From Rhizorhabdus dicambivorans (lineage in GTDB: Bacteria; Pseudomonadota; Alphaproteobacteria; Sphingomonadales; Sphingomonadaceae): a stretch of DNA of 64,000 bases. Below the pieces are notes generated by a model, which saw only the letters and a list, made by a program, of their open reading frames with translations, was not told the origin of the DNA and ran no database searches. Numbering within the stretch: position 1 is the first letter of the stretch; each line of letters starts with the position of its first letter. The stretch is from positions 1,218,001-1,282,000 of the forward strand of contig NZ_CP023449.1 of assembly GCF_002355275.1 (NCBI RefSeq). Direction: 5' to 3'. This document shows, piece by piece, positions 46,373 to 54,170 of the stretch. A program made the translations under genes and the position numbers.

Positions 46373-46882
46373 ATGCGCTGCCACGAGGGTCGTGCCTTAC
46401 GAAATGCACTGCGCAATTGGGTTGATATCGATGCATGGCAGGCTCCATTTGCCGTCACCCTTACCCTTCGCCAATCGATCAATGTCGAAGATGGCAGGGC
46501 GATCCGGCGGCTATGGCTCACGGACCAGCAGGCGTCGCAGAACTTCCGGCATTTCATGAACAAGCTGAACCGCCGGATATTCGGAAAGCCAGCGAGCCGC
46601 TATAGGCGAGGAGTGAGCGTGCTGCCCGTGCTCGAAGGCGGCGACGGCAAGCGCCTCCACTATCACGCTGCTATCGATTGCCCCCATTCCTCACTAGTGC
46701 AAGAATTTCCGTCGATCATCGGAAACCTGTGGCGATCGACGATGTGGGGTTACGATCAAATCGAGGTTCACCCTGACGCCGATAGGGGATGGCTGAACTA
46801 CATCACGAAGCTCCGGGACAAACCGGATTTCGCTTCCGCTATTGTCAACGCCGGGATAAAAACGGGCCAGGCACCGGTTTAA
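46373..46882 (+). CDS. HUH-type replication initiator/relaxase-like protein; C terminus altered by IS21
   Basis: The three rolling-circle Rep motifs are present in order: FAVTLTLRQ (motif 1), LHYHAAI with H96 and H98 (HUH motif), and WLNYITK with Tyr143 (single-Tyr motif 3). Start ATG has GGGGAA upstream. A complete IS21 element begins at codon 157. Removing it and one target copy restores GCT-ATA followed by codons for D-W-V-N-V-R-L-P and a stop, that is, a native protein of 165 residues. In the present form the last nine residues are replaced by IS sequence (169 residues). All catalytic motifs remain, so the protein could still work. It likely nicks element DNA for replication or transfer. 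Confidence 0.72.
   Translation: MRCHEGRALRNALRNWVDIDAWQAPFAVTLTLRQSINVEDGRAIRRLWLTDQQASQNFRHFMNKLNRRIFGKPASRYRRGVSVLPVLEGGDGKRLHYHAAIDCPHSSLVQEFPSIIGNLWRSTMWGYDQIEVHPDADRGWLNYITKLRDKPDFASAIVNAGIKTGQAPV
46838..46842. repeat. IS21 target-site duplication, left copy (GCTAT)
   Basis: GCTAT immediately before the IS left end; repeated at 49,439-49,443 after the right end. Confidence 0.75.
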
Positions 46883-47005
46883 AATGGGGCCAGTTGGTTT
46901 GAACAAAAAGCCCCAAGGTTGAGGCTGGGCAGCATCGGCAGCGGGGAAGCGGCTGGAGCGGAGCGGAAGCCGATTTCCCGCTGCCGATGGCCGCCCGTTC
47001 TTAGG

Positions 47006-47821
47006 TCATTTATCCTCCCCCTTGTCCTTCTGGCGCTTGCGGCTGCTGGCGAGACGGAAGCTGTCACCATTCATCTCGAGAATGTGGACGTGGTGTGTCA
47101 GCCGGTCGAGCAGGGCGCCGGTCAGGCGTTCGGAGCCGAACACCGATGTCCATTCATCGAAGGGCAGATTGCTGGTGATCAGCGTGCTGCCGCGTTCATA
47201 GCGCTGGCTGAGTACCTCGAACAGCAACTCGCCGCCCACGGCGGTGAATGGTACATATCCCAACTCGTCGAGGATCAGCAGCTTTACAGATGCCAGATGC
47301 TTTTGCAGGCTGCGCAAGCGACGCTCGTCGCGAGCCTCCATCAGGTCATGGACCAACGCCGCGGCCGTTGTGAAGGCCACGCTGTGCCCTTTCTGGCACG
47401 CAGCCAGTCCTAGCGCGAGGGCGGTGTGGGTCTTACCGGTGCCGCTGGGGCCCAGCGCAATGACATTACGCCGCCGCTCGATCCATTCACCGCGCGCCAG
47501 TTCCAGAACCAAGGCCTTGTTCAGTGATGGCTGGGCTGCAAAGTCGAAGGTGTCAAAGCTCTTGGTGTGCGGGAAGCGAGCCATGCGGATACGGCGCTCC
47601 ACCATCCGGCGCTCGCGATCAATCCGTTCAAGTTCGCACAGGCGCAGCAGATAGCGGGGGTAATCGGCCCGATCCTGCGCGGCCTCGAAGGCGACCTTCT
47701 CATACTCGCGCACAAAGGTGGGCAGCTTGAGCGCTTTGAGATGGTTGGCCAGTAGTACAGCGGGCGGCACGCTGGTGGGTTCGGCCTCGATGGCTGGCAG
47801 CGGCATCATGGGATCACTCAT
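47006..47821 (-). CDS. istB: IS21-family helper ATPase IstB
   Basis: A 271-residue AAA+ ATPase from the ATG at 47,821, which overlaps the istA stop (ATGA). Walker A is ALGPSGTGKTHTALALG, Walker B is LLILDELGYVPF, and STLITSNLPFDEWTSVF is the conserved sensor region. It loads the IstA transposase and selects the target. A longer upstream frame overlaps istA and is rejected. The C terminus is basic. Confidence 0.95.
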   Translation of the reverse strand: MSDPMMPLPAIEAEPTSVPPAVLLANHLKALKLPTFVREYEKVAFEAAQDRADYPRYLLRLCELERIDRERRMVERRIRMARFPHTKSFDTFDFAAQPSLNKALVLELARGEWIERRRNVIALGPSGTGKTHTALALGLAACQKGHSVAFTTAAALVHDLMEARDERRLRSLQKHLASVKLLILDELGYVPFTAVGGELLFEVLSQRYERGSTLITSNLPFDEWTSVFGSERLTGALLDRLTHHVHILEMNGDSFRLASSRKRQKDKGEDK

Positions 47822-49338
47822 GCTGCCACTCCCGTCGCTGGAGTGCCTGCCTGCGAGAGCAGGCCCATGTAGGTGCGCGGATCGGTACGCCCGACATTCG
47901 CGCGCGGCAAATGCGGGTAAAATTGCAGATCGAGGCGCGGCACACGCTGTTCGAGGCGGGCCAGCGCGATCATCTTGATCGCATCGAAGCTGATTGCCCC
48001 CATCTCCAGCGCGCGGGCCACTGCCCATTCCACCAGGGACTGCTCGAAGCGTTCGCATAGCCGCAGCACCTGGATGAACTCGCGCCGTCCCTCTTTGCCG
48101 CTGCGCGCCTCCATCAGTCGTCGGATGCGATGCATCGGTTCAGCCAGCACCCAGCCATCGAGCGGCGCTGCCTGATCAAGCGCGCGGGGTTTCTGTTCTA
48201 ACAGCGCCAGATAGTGCAGCGGGTTGGCAATGAAGTCCTCCCGCTCATAGCTGCGCGGATGCACTGCGATCAGCTCCCCGCCACAGATGATCGCAACCCG
48301 ATCGACATAGCCTTTGATTACGACCTCCTGGTGGGCATAGGCCGTCGGCACCGAATAATCATTGGTACGATAGCGCACCAGCGACATCGACGAGGCCCGC
48401 CCCGTCACCATATGGCAGGGATCGAACGGCACCGCCGGTAGCGGCATAAAGGCCGCCAGATCAGCCACCAGCCTGTCACCGATGCTGCGCTCATGCCCGC
48501 GCAAGATGGCCTGTCGTCGCTCCATGCATTGTTCGACAAAGCGCGCGTTCAGCGCATCAAAGCTGGGCGCCTCTGGCCTCGGCACCATGAAGTGGCGCCG
48601 GGAATAACCGACCAGCCCCTCGACCTTGCCCTTGTCGTTACCCTTGCCGGGGCGCCCGAATTTGTCTTCGAACAGGTAATGGCTCTGGAGGGTCGAGAAC
48701 ATCCGGCTGCGCTCGCGCTTCCCGTCGCCCAGGATCTGCGCCACTGCCAGCTTGGTGTTGTCATACAGGATCGACTGCGGGATGCCGCCGAAGAAGGCAA
48801 AGGCCGCCACGTGCCCTTCGCAAAATGCCTCAGCCACCTCGGCAGGATAGGCTTTAACGAACGGCGCATCGCTGTGCGGCAGGTCCATGCAGAAATAGTG
48901 GAACCGCACCAACTTGCCGTCGATGATCCCGTCCGCCTCACCAAAATCCACCTGCGCATGCCCCGGCTTGTGGCTCAATGGTATGAACACCTCGCGGCTG
49001 CGCAACTTGGCGCCCGCCACATAGTCGCGAACAATGGTGATGCCGCCGGTGAAGCCATGTTCATCGCGCAGACGCTCGAAAATACGCGCGGCAGTGTGTC
49101 GCTGTTTGATGTGAACCTTGCGGTCATCCACCAGGATTTGGTCAATGATGTCGGTAAATCCGGACAGCTTGCGGCTGTAGGTTTGCCCGCTCCGGCCGTG
49201 CGCTGCTGGCTCTGGAAAGCACAGCATCTTGTCGACGGTCTTGCGATTGATCCCAAAATACCGGGCGGCAGCGCGACGGCTCATCCCGTCAATCAGCACG
49301 GCGCGGCGGACCTTCTGATAAAGCTCCACTCTCTTCAT
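47818..49338 (-). CDS. istA: IS21-family transposase IstA
   Basis: A 506-residue DDE transposase. The N-terminal HTH reads GMSRRAAARYFGINRKTVDKML; the catalytic core begins at AQVDFGEADGIIDGK (first Asp), continues with ILYDNTKLAV (second Asp) and a downstream Glu in KGKVEGLVGYSRRHF. The start is ATG at 49,338 with GGAGG upstream. Length is normal and no frameshift is seen. Confidence 0.95.
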   Translation of the reverse strand: MKRVELYQKVRRAVLIDGMSRRAAARYFGINRKTVDKMLCFPEPAAHGRSGQTYSRKLSGFTDIIDQILVDDRKVHIKQRHTAARIFERLRDEHGFTGGITIVRDYVAGAKLRSREVFIPLSHKPGHAQVDFGEADGIIDGKLVRFHYFCMDLPHSDAPFVKAYPAEVAEAFCEGHVAAFAFFGGIPQSILYDNTKLAVAQILGDGKRERSRMFSTLQSHYLFEDKFGRPGKGNDKGKVEGLVGYSRRHFMVPRPEAPSFDALNARFVEQCMERRQAILRGHERSIGDRLVADLAAFMPLPAVPFDPCHMVTGRASSMSLVRYRTNDYSVPTAYAHQEVVIKGYVDRVAIICGGELIAVHPRSYEREDFIANPLHYLALLEQKPRALDQAAPLDGWVLAEPMHRIRRLMEARSGKEGRREFIQVLRLCERFEQSLVEWAVARALEMGAISFDAIKMIALARLEQRVPRLDLQFYPHLPRANVGRTDPRTYMGLLSQAGTPATGVAA

Positions 49339-49438
49339 CCTCCACCTCCGCCCAAAAACGGAGGTCTAGCAGGACTGGCCCCTTTTTAATCCGGTGAGAC
49401 TGGCCGATCCGTGGCCCCTTTTATTCCCGGTGTTCTCA

Positions 49439-49443
49439 GCTAT
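49439..49443. repeat. IS21 target-site duplication, right copy (GCTAT)
   Basis: GCTAT directly after the right IS end, followed by the displaced last codons of the rep gene (to a TGA at 49,470-49,472). Confidence 0.75.
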
Positions 49444-49513
49444 AGACTGGGTGAACGTTCGCCTGCCGTGATCGCTGGGTACAGACCCCGTCACTCCCCA
49501 TGTCGTCTGCTAT

Positions 49514-49555
49514 TAGATCGAAGGCACCGCCGTAGGCGAGCCTTGATCTATTATT
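49514..49555 (+). terminator. Hairpin downstream of the original rep gene end
   Basis: Arms TAGATCGAAGGC and GCCTTGATCTA (one bulged G) with a ~14-base loop are followed by TTATTAT. Located 40 bases after the displaced rep stop codon, it probably ended the integrase-polymerase-rep transcript. Confidence 0.5.
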
Positions 49556-49603
49556 ATGCCTGGTAAACATCATAAAATAATTAATAAACAGAAGGTTACG
49601 CCT

Positions 49604-49936
49604 ATGGCCCACGTAATTCTAACCAATTTCAATGCCCCATCTCACATCCGCCAGCGGTTCGATGCCGTCTGTCACGCCTCCGGCCGAACACGAACGTCCG
49701 TGCTCATCGAGATGATGGAACGGTACGTAATCGACCAGAGCAACGCTCTGGCCTGCAAGGCTCGGCAGCTCGGTGATGCCGATCGGATCATCGAGGAAAA
49801 TCGGTCTTTGAGCCGTTCGAATGATGGATGGGGTGAGGCCCCCGGGTCAGCTTTGTATGGTTCTCACAGCCGGACAAAATCGATTTTTGAGCCGCTGTCG
49901 CCATTCATGGATGACGGGCCGGATCAATGGGCATGA
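49604..49936 (+). CDS. Ribbon-helix-helix-like small regulator
   Basis: A 110-residue protein starting at 49,604 (AGAAGG upstream; the frame extends to 49,556 without a good start). Residues ~1-45 fit a MetJ/CopG-type ribbon-helix-helix: a short strand VILTNFNAP, then helices IRQRFDAVCHASGRTRTSVLIEMMERYV, split here around the turn HASGRTRT. The remaining 60 residues are polar and without known motif. It may regulate element replication or maintenance. No antitoxin-toxin partner is evident next to it. Confidence 0.6.
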   Translation: MAHVILTNFNAPSHIRQRFDAVCHASGRTRTSVLIEMMERYVIDQSNALACKARQLGDADRIIEENRSLSRSNDGWGEAPGSALYGSHSRTKSIFEPLSPFMDDGPDQWA

Positions 49937-49977
49937 AGCCCAGCTAAAAGCCCCAGGGTATTTCCATCCTGGCTAAA

Positions 49978-50232
49978 TTAGCCGCTAGACGTAACCGAAA
50001 TAGTGTGCGGGCCCGGCTTTGCGATCACCTTTACGTAGTAGGCTAGGTTTAGGGCCTTGTGCACCTCAAACCGGTAGCTAGGCTTCAAACCCGCCTCGTT
50101 CACGAAACTTTCGATGTTGAGGTGCCTTAGCCGCTCCGCGTTCTCGATCACGAATAAGTGAACTGCCAGCAGCTTCTCGCCGGGGCGAGCGCCATCGTAC
50201 GCTCTTCTTAGCTGTTTAGCGATCTCTGCCAC
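49978..50232 (-). CDS. Small HTH-like domain protein
   Basis: An 84-residue protein starting with GTG at 50,232, after a GAGGTGGAAGG ribosome site. It resembles small 'HTH-like domain' proteins of islands and phages: an N-terminal helix AKQLRRAYDGARPGEKLLAVHLF, given here as found over residues 5-27 in part, then IESFVNEAGLKPSYRFEVHK as a possible HTH. It is divergent from the second serine recombinase gene, across 190 bases with A/T-rich promoter-like sequence. Role unknown; a regulator of the recombinase is possible. Confidence 0.55.
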   Translation of the reverse strand: MAEIAKQLRRAYDGARPGEKLLAVHLFVIENAERLRHLNIESFVNEAGLKPSYRFEVHKALNLAYYVKVIAKPGPHTISVTSSG

Positions 50233-50422
50233 CCTTCCACCTCACCATTAAGTCCTTCTGCCAGCACCTTGATGCCTTGCCGGTCCTTGACCGTAAAGTC
50301 GTTCAATAATGCGCCCCCCTATCGCTCGCCTCCCTGGCCACCTGTTGCGAGTTGTCTGATCGTGGAAAGCCGACGATCCCGTCAAACGCAAACCAACATT
50401 TGCTTTTGATGAGAGGTCGAAT

Positions 50423-51100
50423 TTGGACCGATATGTGGCCTATTATCGTGTGTCTACCGAGAAGCAGGGCCGGTCAGGCTTGGGGCTCGCTGCGCAGCAA
50501 TCGGCGGTGGATCGGTTCCTACAGTCGGGTGACGAGGTGCTCGCCGCGTTCGTCGAGGTACAATCAGGGCGAGTTGATCAGCGGCAGGAGCTTTGGAAGG
50601 CTATTGCCTTCGCCAAGAAGCATAGTGCCAAACTGCTCATCGCGAAGCTGGACCGCTTCTCGCGCAAGGTCAGTTTTATCGCAGGGATTATGGAGCAGGG
50701 AATAGAATTGGTTGTGGCGGAAATGCCTCACGCGACCGACTTCCAACTGCACATATTCGCTGCCCTGGCACAGGAAGAAAGGCGGCTGATTTCCGAGCGG
50801 ACTAAGAATGCTCTAGCGGAGGCAAGGAAGAGAGGCGTCATCCTGGGTCGAAATGGTAAGAAGCTTGCTGATCGAAACCGTAGAGAGGCAGATGAGCGGG
50901 CGAGGGCGCTCGCTCCACTAGTTCTGCCAATGATCGATCAAGGTATGTCTTTGGGACAGATTGCCCGCAATCTGAACGCAAGCGGCATAACAACTCCTCG
51001 CGGCAATGCCTTCAAGGCACAGCAGGTCAAAAATTTGGTGGTTCGTACGCTAAAGGAGCGAGCACTCACCTTCGCGTCGGTCCTCAGCTCTGGTCAGTGA
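50423..51100 (+). CDS. Serine recombinase of resolvase/invertase type
   Basis: A 225-residue recombinase starting with TTG at 50,423, six bases after GAGAGG. YYRVSTEKQGRSGLGL contains the catalytic Ser11; LIAKLDRFSRKVSF carries the conserved Asp/Arg pair, and the long helix is EERRLISERTKNALAEARKRG. The C terminus has a short HTH (GMSLGQIARNLNASG). It is smaller than the integrase at 41,947 and lacks the zinc ribbon, so it is more likely a resolvase or invertase. The last bases overlap the end of the convergent GK-DCD fusion gene. Confidence 0.88.
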   Translation: MDRYVAYYRVSTEKQGRSGLGLAAQQSAVDRFLQSGDEVLAAFVEVQSGRVDQRQELWKAIAFAKKHSAKLLIAKLDRFSRKVSFIAGIMEQGIELVVAEMPHATDFQLHIFAALAQEERRLISERTKNALAEARKRGVILGRNGKKLADRNRREADERARALAPLVLPMIDQGMSLGQIARNLNASGITTPRGNAFKAQQVKNLVVRTLKERALTFASVLSSGQ

Positions 51101-52452
51101 GCTGACCTTGAATTCGCTCTGCGTCCTGATGGCCCGTGAGGCGTCGATTGGCGGACAGCTTCTAGCTCTTTTTCGATCTTATCCGCCATAGCTCCTGCTC
51201 TGTCGCGCTCACGTCTAGCCAAAGCGAGGAGTGCTTGCTGCTTCTTTTGTGCATCTTCTAGTGCGGATCGCGCAGTATTGATTTTGTCAATTTCAATCCA
51301 GGCAACTGGTATTATTATAGCGGGCATCGCCAAGAAAAAGGTGATGCCTGCCGCCGCGATAGCCCAGAAATCCCGCTTAATACCTTCTACCTTATTATCA
51401 ATTCCAGAAATTTTTTCTTCAATTAGCTCAACTATTGCTCCACCGCGCCCCGTTACGGATTGATCCGTAACGAATTCTGCCATTTTCTGTTTAAGTTGAT
51501 ATTTTTGGCTATAGCCTTTTGCTACTGCTGTCGTGGTTGTAAAATCAATTGTGGCGAACTGACGCCCAAGCGTAAGCAGCTTTGATCGACCACTGCCATT
51601 ATAAAGCATGCAGAACAGCGCACCCTTGTACCCAGGGTCTATTTGTGGACCATTTGAAAGAATAATTCCTTCAAAAAAATAACTAACCTTTAAATCAAAT
51701 CGCCCAATAATAAACGGTGGGAGGTTCGCATGTTCGAGCGCGCTGACTATCGCATAAGAATATGGCGGTATTTCAAAGTGGGAATTTGAGTTGCTAAGTT
51801 CTATCATCTTCCCTTGGCAGAGAATTTCTGGCCCAATGCGAAGGTCGTAGCTTGCTGATCGGATGTTTAATTCTTCCGCTTCTGAAAGAAGGGCACCTGC
51901 TCTGACGAGGGGGGCTAGGTGTTCCTTGGTCACTACACCACCACGGGTCTTGAGCAAGTCAAGCATCGCTAGCACAGCGGCTGCAACGGTGTCGGCATCT
52001 CCTTGAAGCACGATGTCGCACTGAGCCACGACCGCATTGGCCCTTTTGAGGGATTTCTCGTCCATCAGTCGGGTGGCATCCCCCGCCACTCTGCGTGCTT
52101 GTTCAGTAGTATCGTCGATAGTGGCGAGCCCAACCGTCATCGTTTCGCAGCCGATCGTTTCGCGTACGTTCTGAAATACCTCCAAGCTCATGGGGTCGAA
52201 AACCGTCGCGCAGGTTGCGGCAGCCGCGTGATTCAGTTCGGACCAGCGCATACCATATGTGTCTGGGCCTACGGTGATTTTCCAAGCGTGAGTCGCGTCA
52301 TTCCATTTGGTGACAAAATTATATTCTTTATCGTTCGCATCTCGTGGCTTCCTGGTCGTTGACGGCTTGAGCACCTGGATGCCTTGAGCCCTCAGCCTGT
52401 CCTGGAGAGTCGATTTGCCCGCCCCTCGTGGGCCCACAATCACGATCAGCAT
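51094..52452 (-). CDS. Guanylate-kinase-like / dCTP-deaminase-like fusion with membrane anchor
   Basis: A 452-residue multidomain protein. Residues 1-165 resemble guanylate kinase: P-loop GPRGAGKS (7-14), then STTRKPR (31-37) and YNFV, as in the GMP-binding region. Residues ~175-305 match the dCTP deaminase/dUTPase fold: SASYDLRIG, ALEHANLPPFIIGR and GPQIDPGYKGAL. Key deaminase residues appear lost: the catalytic Glu of the LEFYN-type motif is Met in CMLYN, and the R-S-S-L-A-R motif is replaced. Residues 362-386 form one hydrophobic membrane segment, followed by a charged coiled coil. It may therefore sense or phosphorylate a deoxynucleotide at the membrane rather than deaminate. It is divergent from a four-gene operon, across 142 bases. 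Function not known. Confidence 0.68.
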   Translation of the reverse strand: MLIVIVGPRGAGKSTLQDRLRAQGIQVLKPSTTRKPRDANDKEYNFVTKWNDATHAWKITVGPDTYGMRWSELNHAAAATCATVFDPMSLEVFQNVRETIGCETMTVGLATIDDTTEQARRVAGDATRLMDEKSLKRANAVVAQCDIVLQGDADTVAAAVLAMLDLLKTRGGVVTKEHLAPLVRAGALLSEAEELNIRSASYDLRIGPEILCQGKMIELSNSNSHFEIPPYSYAIVSALEHANLPPFIIGRFDLKVSYFFEGIILSNGPQIDPGYKGALFCMLYNGSGRSKLLTLGRQFATIDFTTTTAVAKGYSQKYQLKQKMAEFVTDQSVTGRGGAIVELIEEKISGIDNKVEGIKRDFWAIAAAGITFFLAMPAIIIPVAWIEIDKINTARSALEDAQKKQQALLALARRERDRAGAMADKIEKELEAVRQSTPHGPSGRRANSRSAH

Positions 52453-52594
52453 GATGCATTTCTCCGCCTAGGATGCGTAGTAATACACATGCCCGGACGT
52501 TGGAGCGATATGGAACGCCTCCGATATGACATCCTTCCCCGTTTTGAGCTAAGCGGCTTCCCTCGTGACAGGACTTCCGGCACAGCCTCCAGGC
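52453..52594. promoter_or_regulatory. Divergent promoter region of the candidate nucleotide-modification cluster
   Basis: 142 bases without a gene separate the divergent GK-DCD fusion and DUF1937 genes, so both promoters must be here. I see no consensus operator; a GTG at 52,565 is an alternative DUF1937 start. Confidence 0.4.
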
Positions 52595-52993
52595 ATGATC
52601 TATCTTTCGGCGCCTTATTCATCCAGCGATCCGGCCATACGCGCGCAGCGCGTGGCTTCTGCGATCCAGGCTATGACGACATTGATGGCAAAGGGCCGTG
52701 TTACCATTTGCCCGATCGTTCTGAATCACCAGGCCATCGAACAGCTGCCAGACGGTGCGGCTCAGCTTCCGGGCGCCTATTGGAAGGAGTTGGAGCTGCG
52801 GCTTGCAGATGCGTGTGATCAACTCCTGGTGCTGCGTCTTCCGGGGTGGGATAAGAGCCGTGGCGTAAAGCGCGAGATGGACCTTTTTAATGCGAGGGCA
52901 AAGCCGGTAGAATTCTTGGACCCGCTTGATGGCTCTATCATCGCTGGAGCCAATTTAACGACAGGTAGACGAAGCGAATTGTCCGGTGAGTGA
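52595..52993 (+). CDS. DUF1937 protein, nucleoside 2-deoxyribosyltransferase-like fold
   Basis: A 132-residue protein from the ATG at 52,595, where MIYLSAPYSSSDPAIR gives the normal DUF1937 N terminus. Further family segments are CPIVLNHQAI, LADACDQLLVLRLPGWDKSRGVK given in part over ~70-92, and EMDLFNARAKPVEFLDP. The fold is related to nucleoside 2-deoxyribosyltransferases, which cleave or exchange the N-glycosidic bond of deoxynucleosides; the acidic residues of that active site may correspond to E66 and D86-D89, uncertain. First gene of a four-gene operon, overlapping the FAD gene by eight bases. Confidence 0.75.
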   Translation: MIYLSAPYSSSDPAIRAQRVASAIQAMTTLMAKGRVTICPIVLNHQAIEQLPDGAAQLPGAYWKELELRLADACDQLLVLRLPGWDKSRGVKREMDLFNARAKPVEFLDPLDGSIIAGANLTTGRRSELSGE

Positions 52994-54170
52994 TATCTAC
53001 GACCTTGTCATAATCGGTGGCGGCCTCGCCGGTCTTTCTGCATCCGCGCGGGCAGAAGAGCTTGGGGCCCGTGTGGCGCTCGTGGACGCAGCTATTCCCG
53101 GCACGCCGGGCGCTCTTGGAGGATTCGCACCTTTCTCGGGGGCCAAATTCTCTCTCGCTCCCGCTGGCTCTGGTCTTGCTCCTCTTGTGGGGGGGCGGGG
53201 GGCGCTGATTGAGCGGTACCGAGAATGTTGTATGGATTTTGCCGCTCTCGGCTTCCACGAGTTCGCTTTGGACGAGCGCGAACTTGCCGGTGACGAATCG
53301 GATATGGGCGACGCGCTGGCTTATCGGAGCTATCATTCGGTCCTTCTCTCTCCGAGCCGGATTGACGAGCTTTTGCTGGCGATGGGAGCCCGTTTACGGA
53401 CAACAGATATCGTCCGCGACAAGGTGCAGAAGATTATCGCACCTCAGAAAATGGCGCGTGCTGCGATCCTCAGCGATGGGCGTCGAATTACCGGGCGATC
53501 TCTTGTGTTGGCGGCCGGACGGTTAGGGGCCGATCTGCTGAGGGCGGCGTCCGTGCCGGAAAAGAGAGGGAAGGGGATCGATGTAGGCGTTAGACTCGGT
53601 TTTGATAGCCTTGAGCCGTTAGCACCTTTGCGCGCGTTGGGGCCGGACGCGAAGATGATGTCGAGCGGTGTTCGGACATTCTGTCTGAACTCCCCAGGGC
53701 AGATTTTTCACTATCCGGGCCTTGGCTATGAGATTCCTGGAGGAATTGTCGCTCCGGATGGCTGGCTTGAATCAAATGTCGGCATCCTGTGTCGTCTTGA
53801 TGACCGTGAGGCCGTCCTTGCGCACTTCGCTAGACGGGCTCCGCTCGAAGCGATGCCGCTCGTGCAGCAAGGGTCTGGTACCAAACTTGGTTGGACCGAC
53901 GAATCGATAGATATGTTCACTCCCGAGATCGTTGCCCGGATCGATCAGTTCGTAGAGCAGCTGGCAAATGCGGGGTTTTTTGCCCCCCCAAGTCATTATG
54001 ATGTCCACCTACCTTTGCTGGATTGGCACTGGCCTGTCTTTTCGCTTCCTGGTCGCCTTGAGACAGGGGTAGAGGGGGTTTTCGCGGCCGGCGATGTAAG
54101 TGGCCACGCTAGGGGGCTACTTCAAGCGGTTGTGATGGGCCGCCTAGCGGTAGAGGAGGCGTTACGCTGA
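52986..54170 (+). CDS. FAD-dependent dehydrogenase (COG2509-like)
   Basis: A 394-residue flavoprotein starting with GTG at 52,986. The N-terminal FAD loop is LVIIGGGLAGLSASARA (~8-24), and the C-terminal closing motif is GVFAAGDVSGHARGLLQAV (~366-384). The middle KGIDVGVRLGFDSLEPL and GVRTFCLNSPGQIFHY resembles the uncharacterised COG2509 dehydrogenases. No second nucleotide-binding domain is evident. In this operon it might oxidise or reduce a nucleobase or a bound cofactor. Overlaps DUF1937 (8 bases) and HD (4 bases). Confidence 0.75.
   Translation: MSDIYDLVIIGGGLAGLSASARAEELGARVALVDAAIPGTPGALGGFAPFSGAKFSLAPAGSGLAPLVGGRGALIERYRECCMDFAALGFHEFALDERELAGDESDMGDALAYRSYHSVLLSPSRIDELLLAMGARLRTTDIVRDKVQKIIAPQKMARAAILSDGRRITGRSLVLAAGRLGADLLRAASVPEKRGKGIDVGVRLGFDSLEPLAPLRALGPDAKMMSSGVRTFCLNSPGQIFHYPGLGYEIPGGIVAPDGWLESNVGILCRLDDREAVLAHFARRAPLEAMPLVQQGSGTKLGWTDESIDMFTPEIVARIDQFVEQLANAGFFAPPSHYDVHLPLLDWHWPVFSLPGRLETGVEGVFAAGDVSGHARGLLQAVVMGRLAVEEALR

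Larger units (their letters stand above)
46843..49438. mobile_element. IS21-family insertion sequence (complete)
   Basis: The 2,596-base element starts TG and ends CA. Its ends are imperfect inverted repeats: TGTCAACGCCGGGATAAAA on the left and TGAGAACACCGGGAATAAAA read inward from the right. Further TGGCCCCTTTT-type repeats just inside the right end, and similar GGGCCAG motifs inside the left, look like transposase-binding sites. It encodes IstA and IstB on the reverse strand and is flanked by a 5-base direct repeat, all typical of the family. Both genes look intact, so the element may still move. Confidence 0.9.

Noticed and set aside
49604-50232. Toxin-antitoxin pair formed by the RHH-like protein and the HTH-like protein
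   Set aside because: The genes are convergent rather than in one operon and neither resembles a known toxin.
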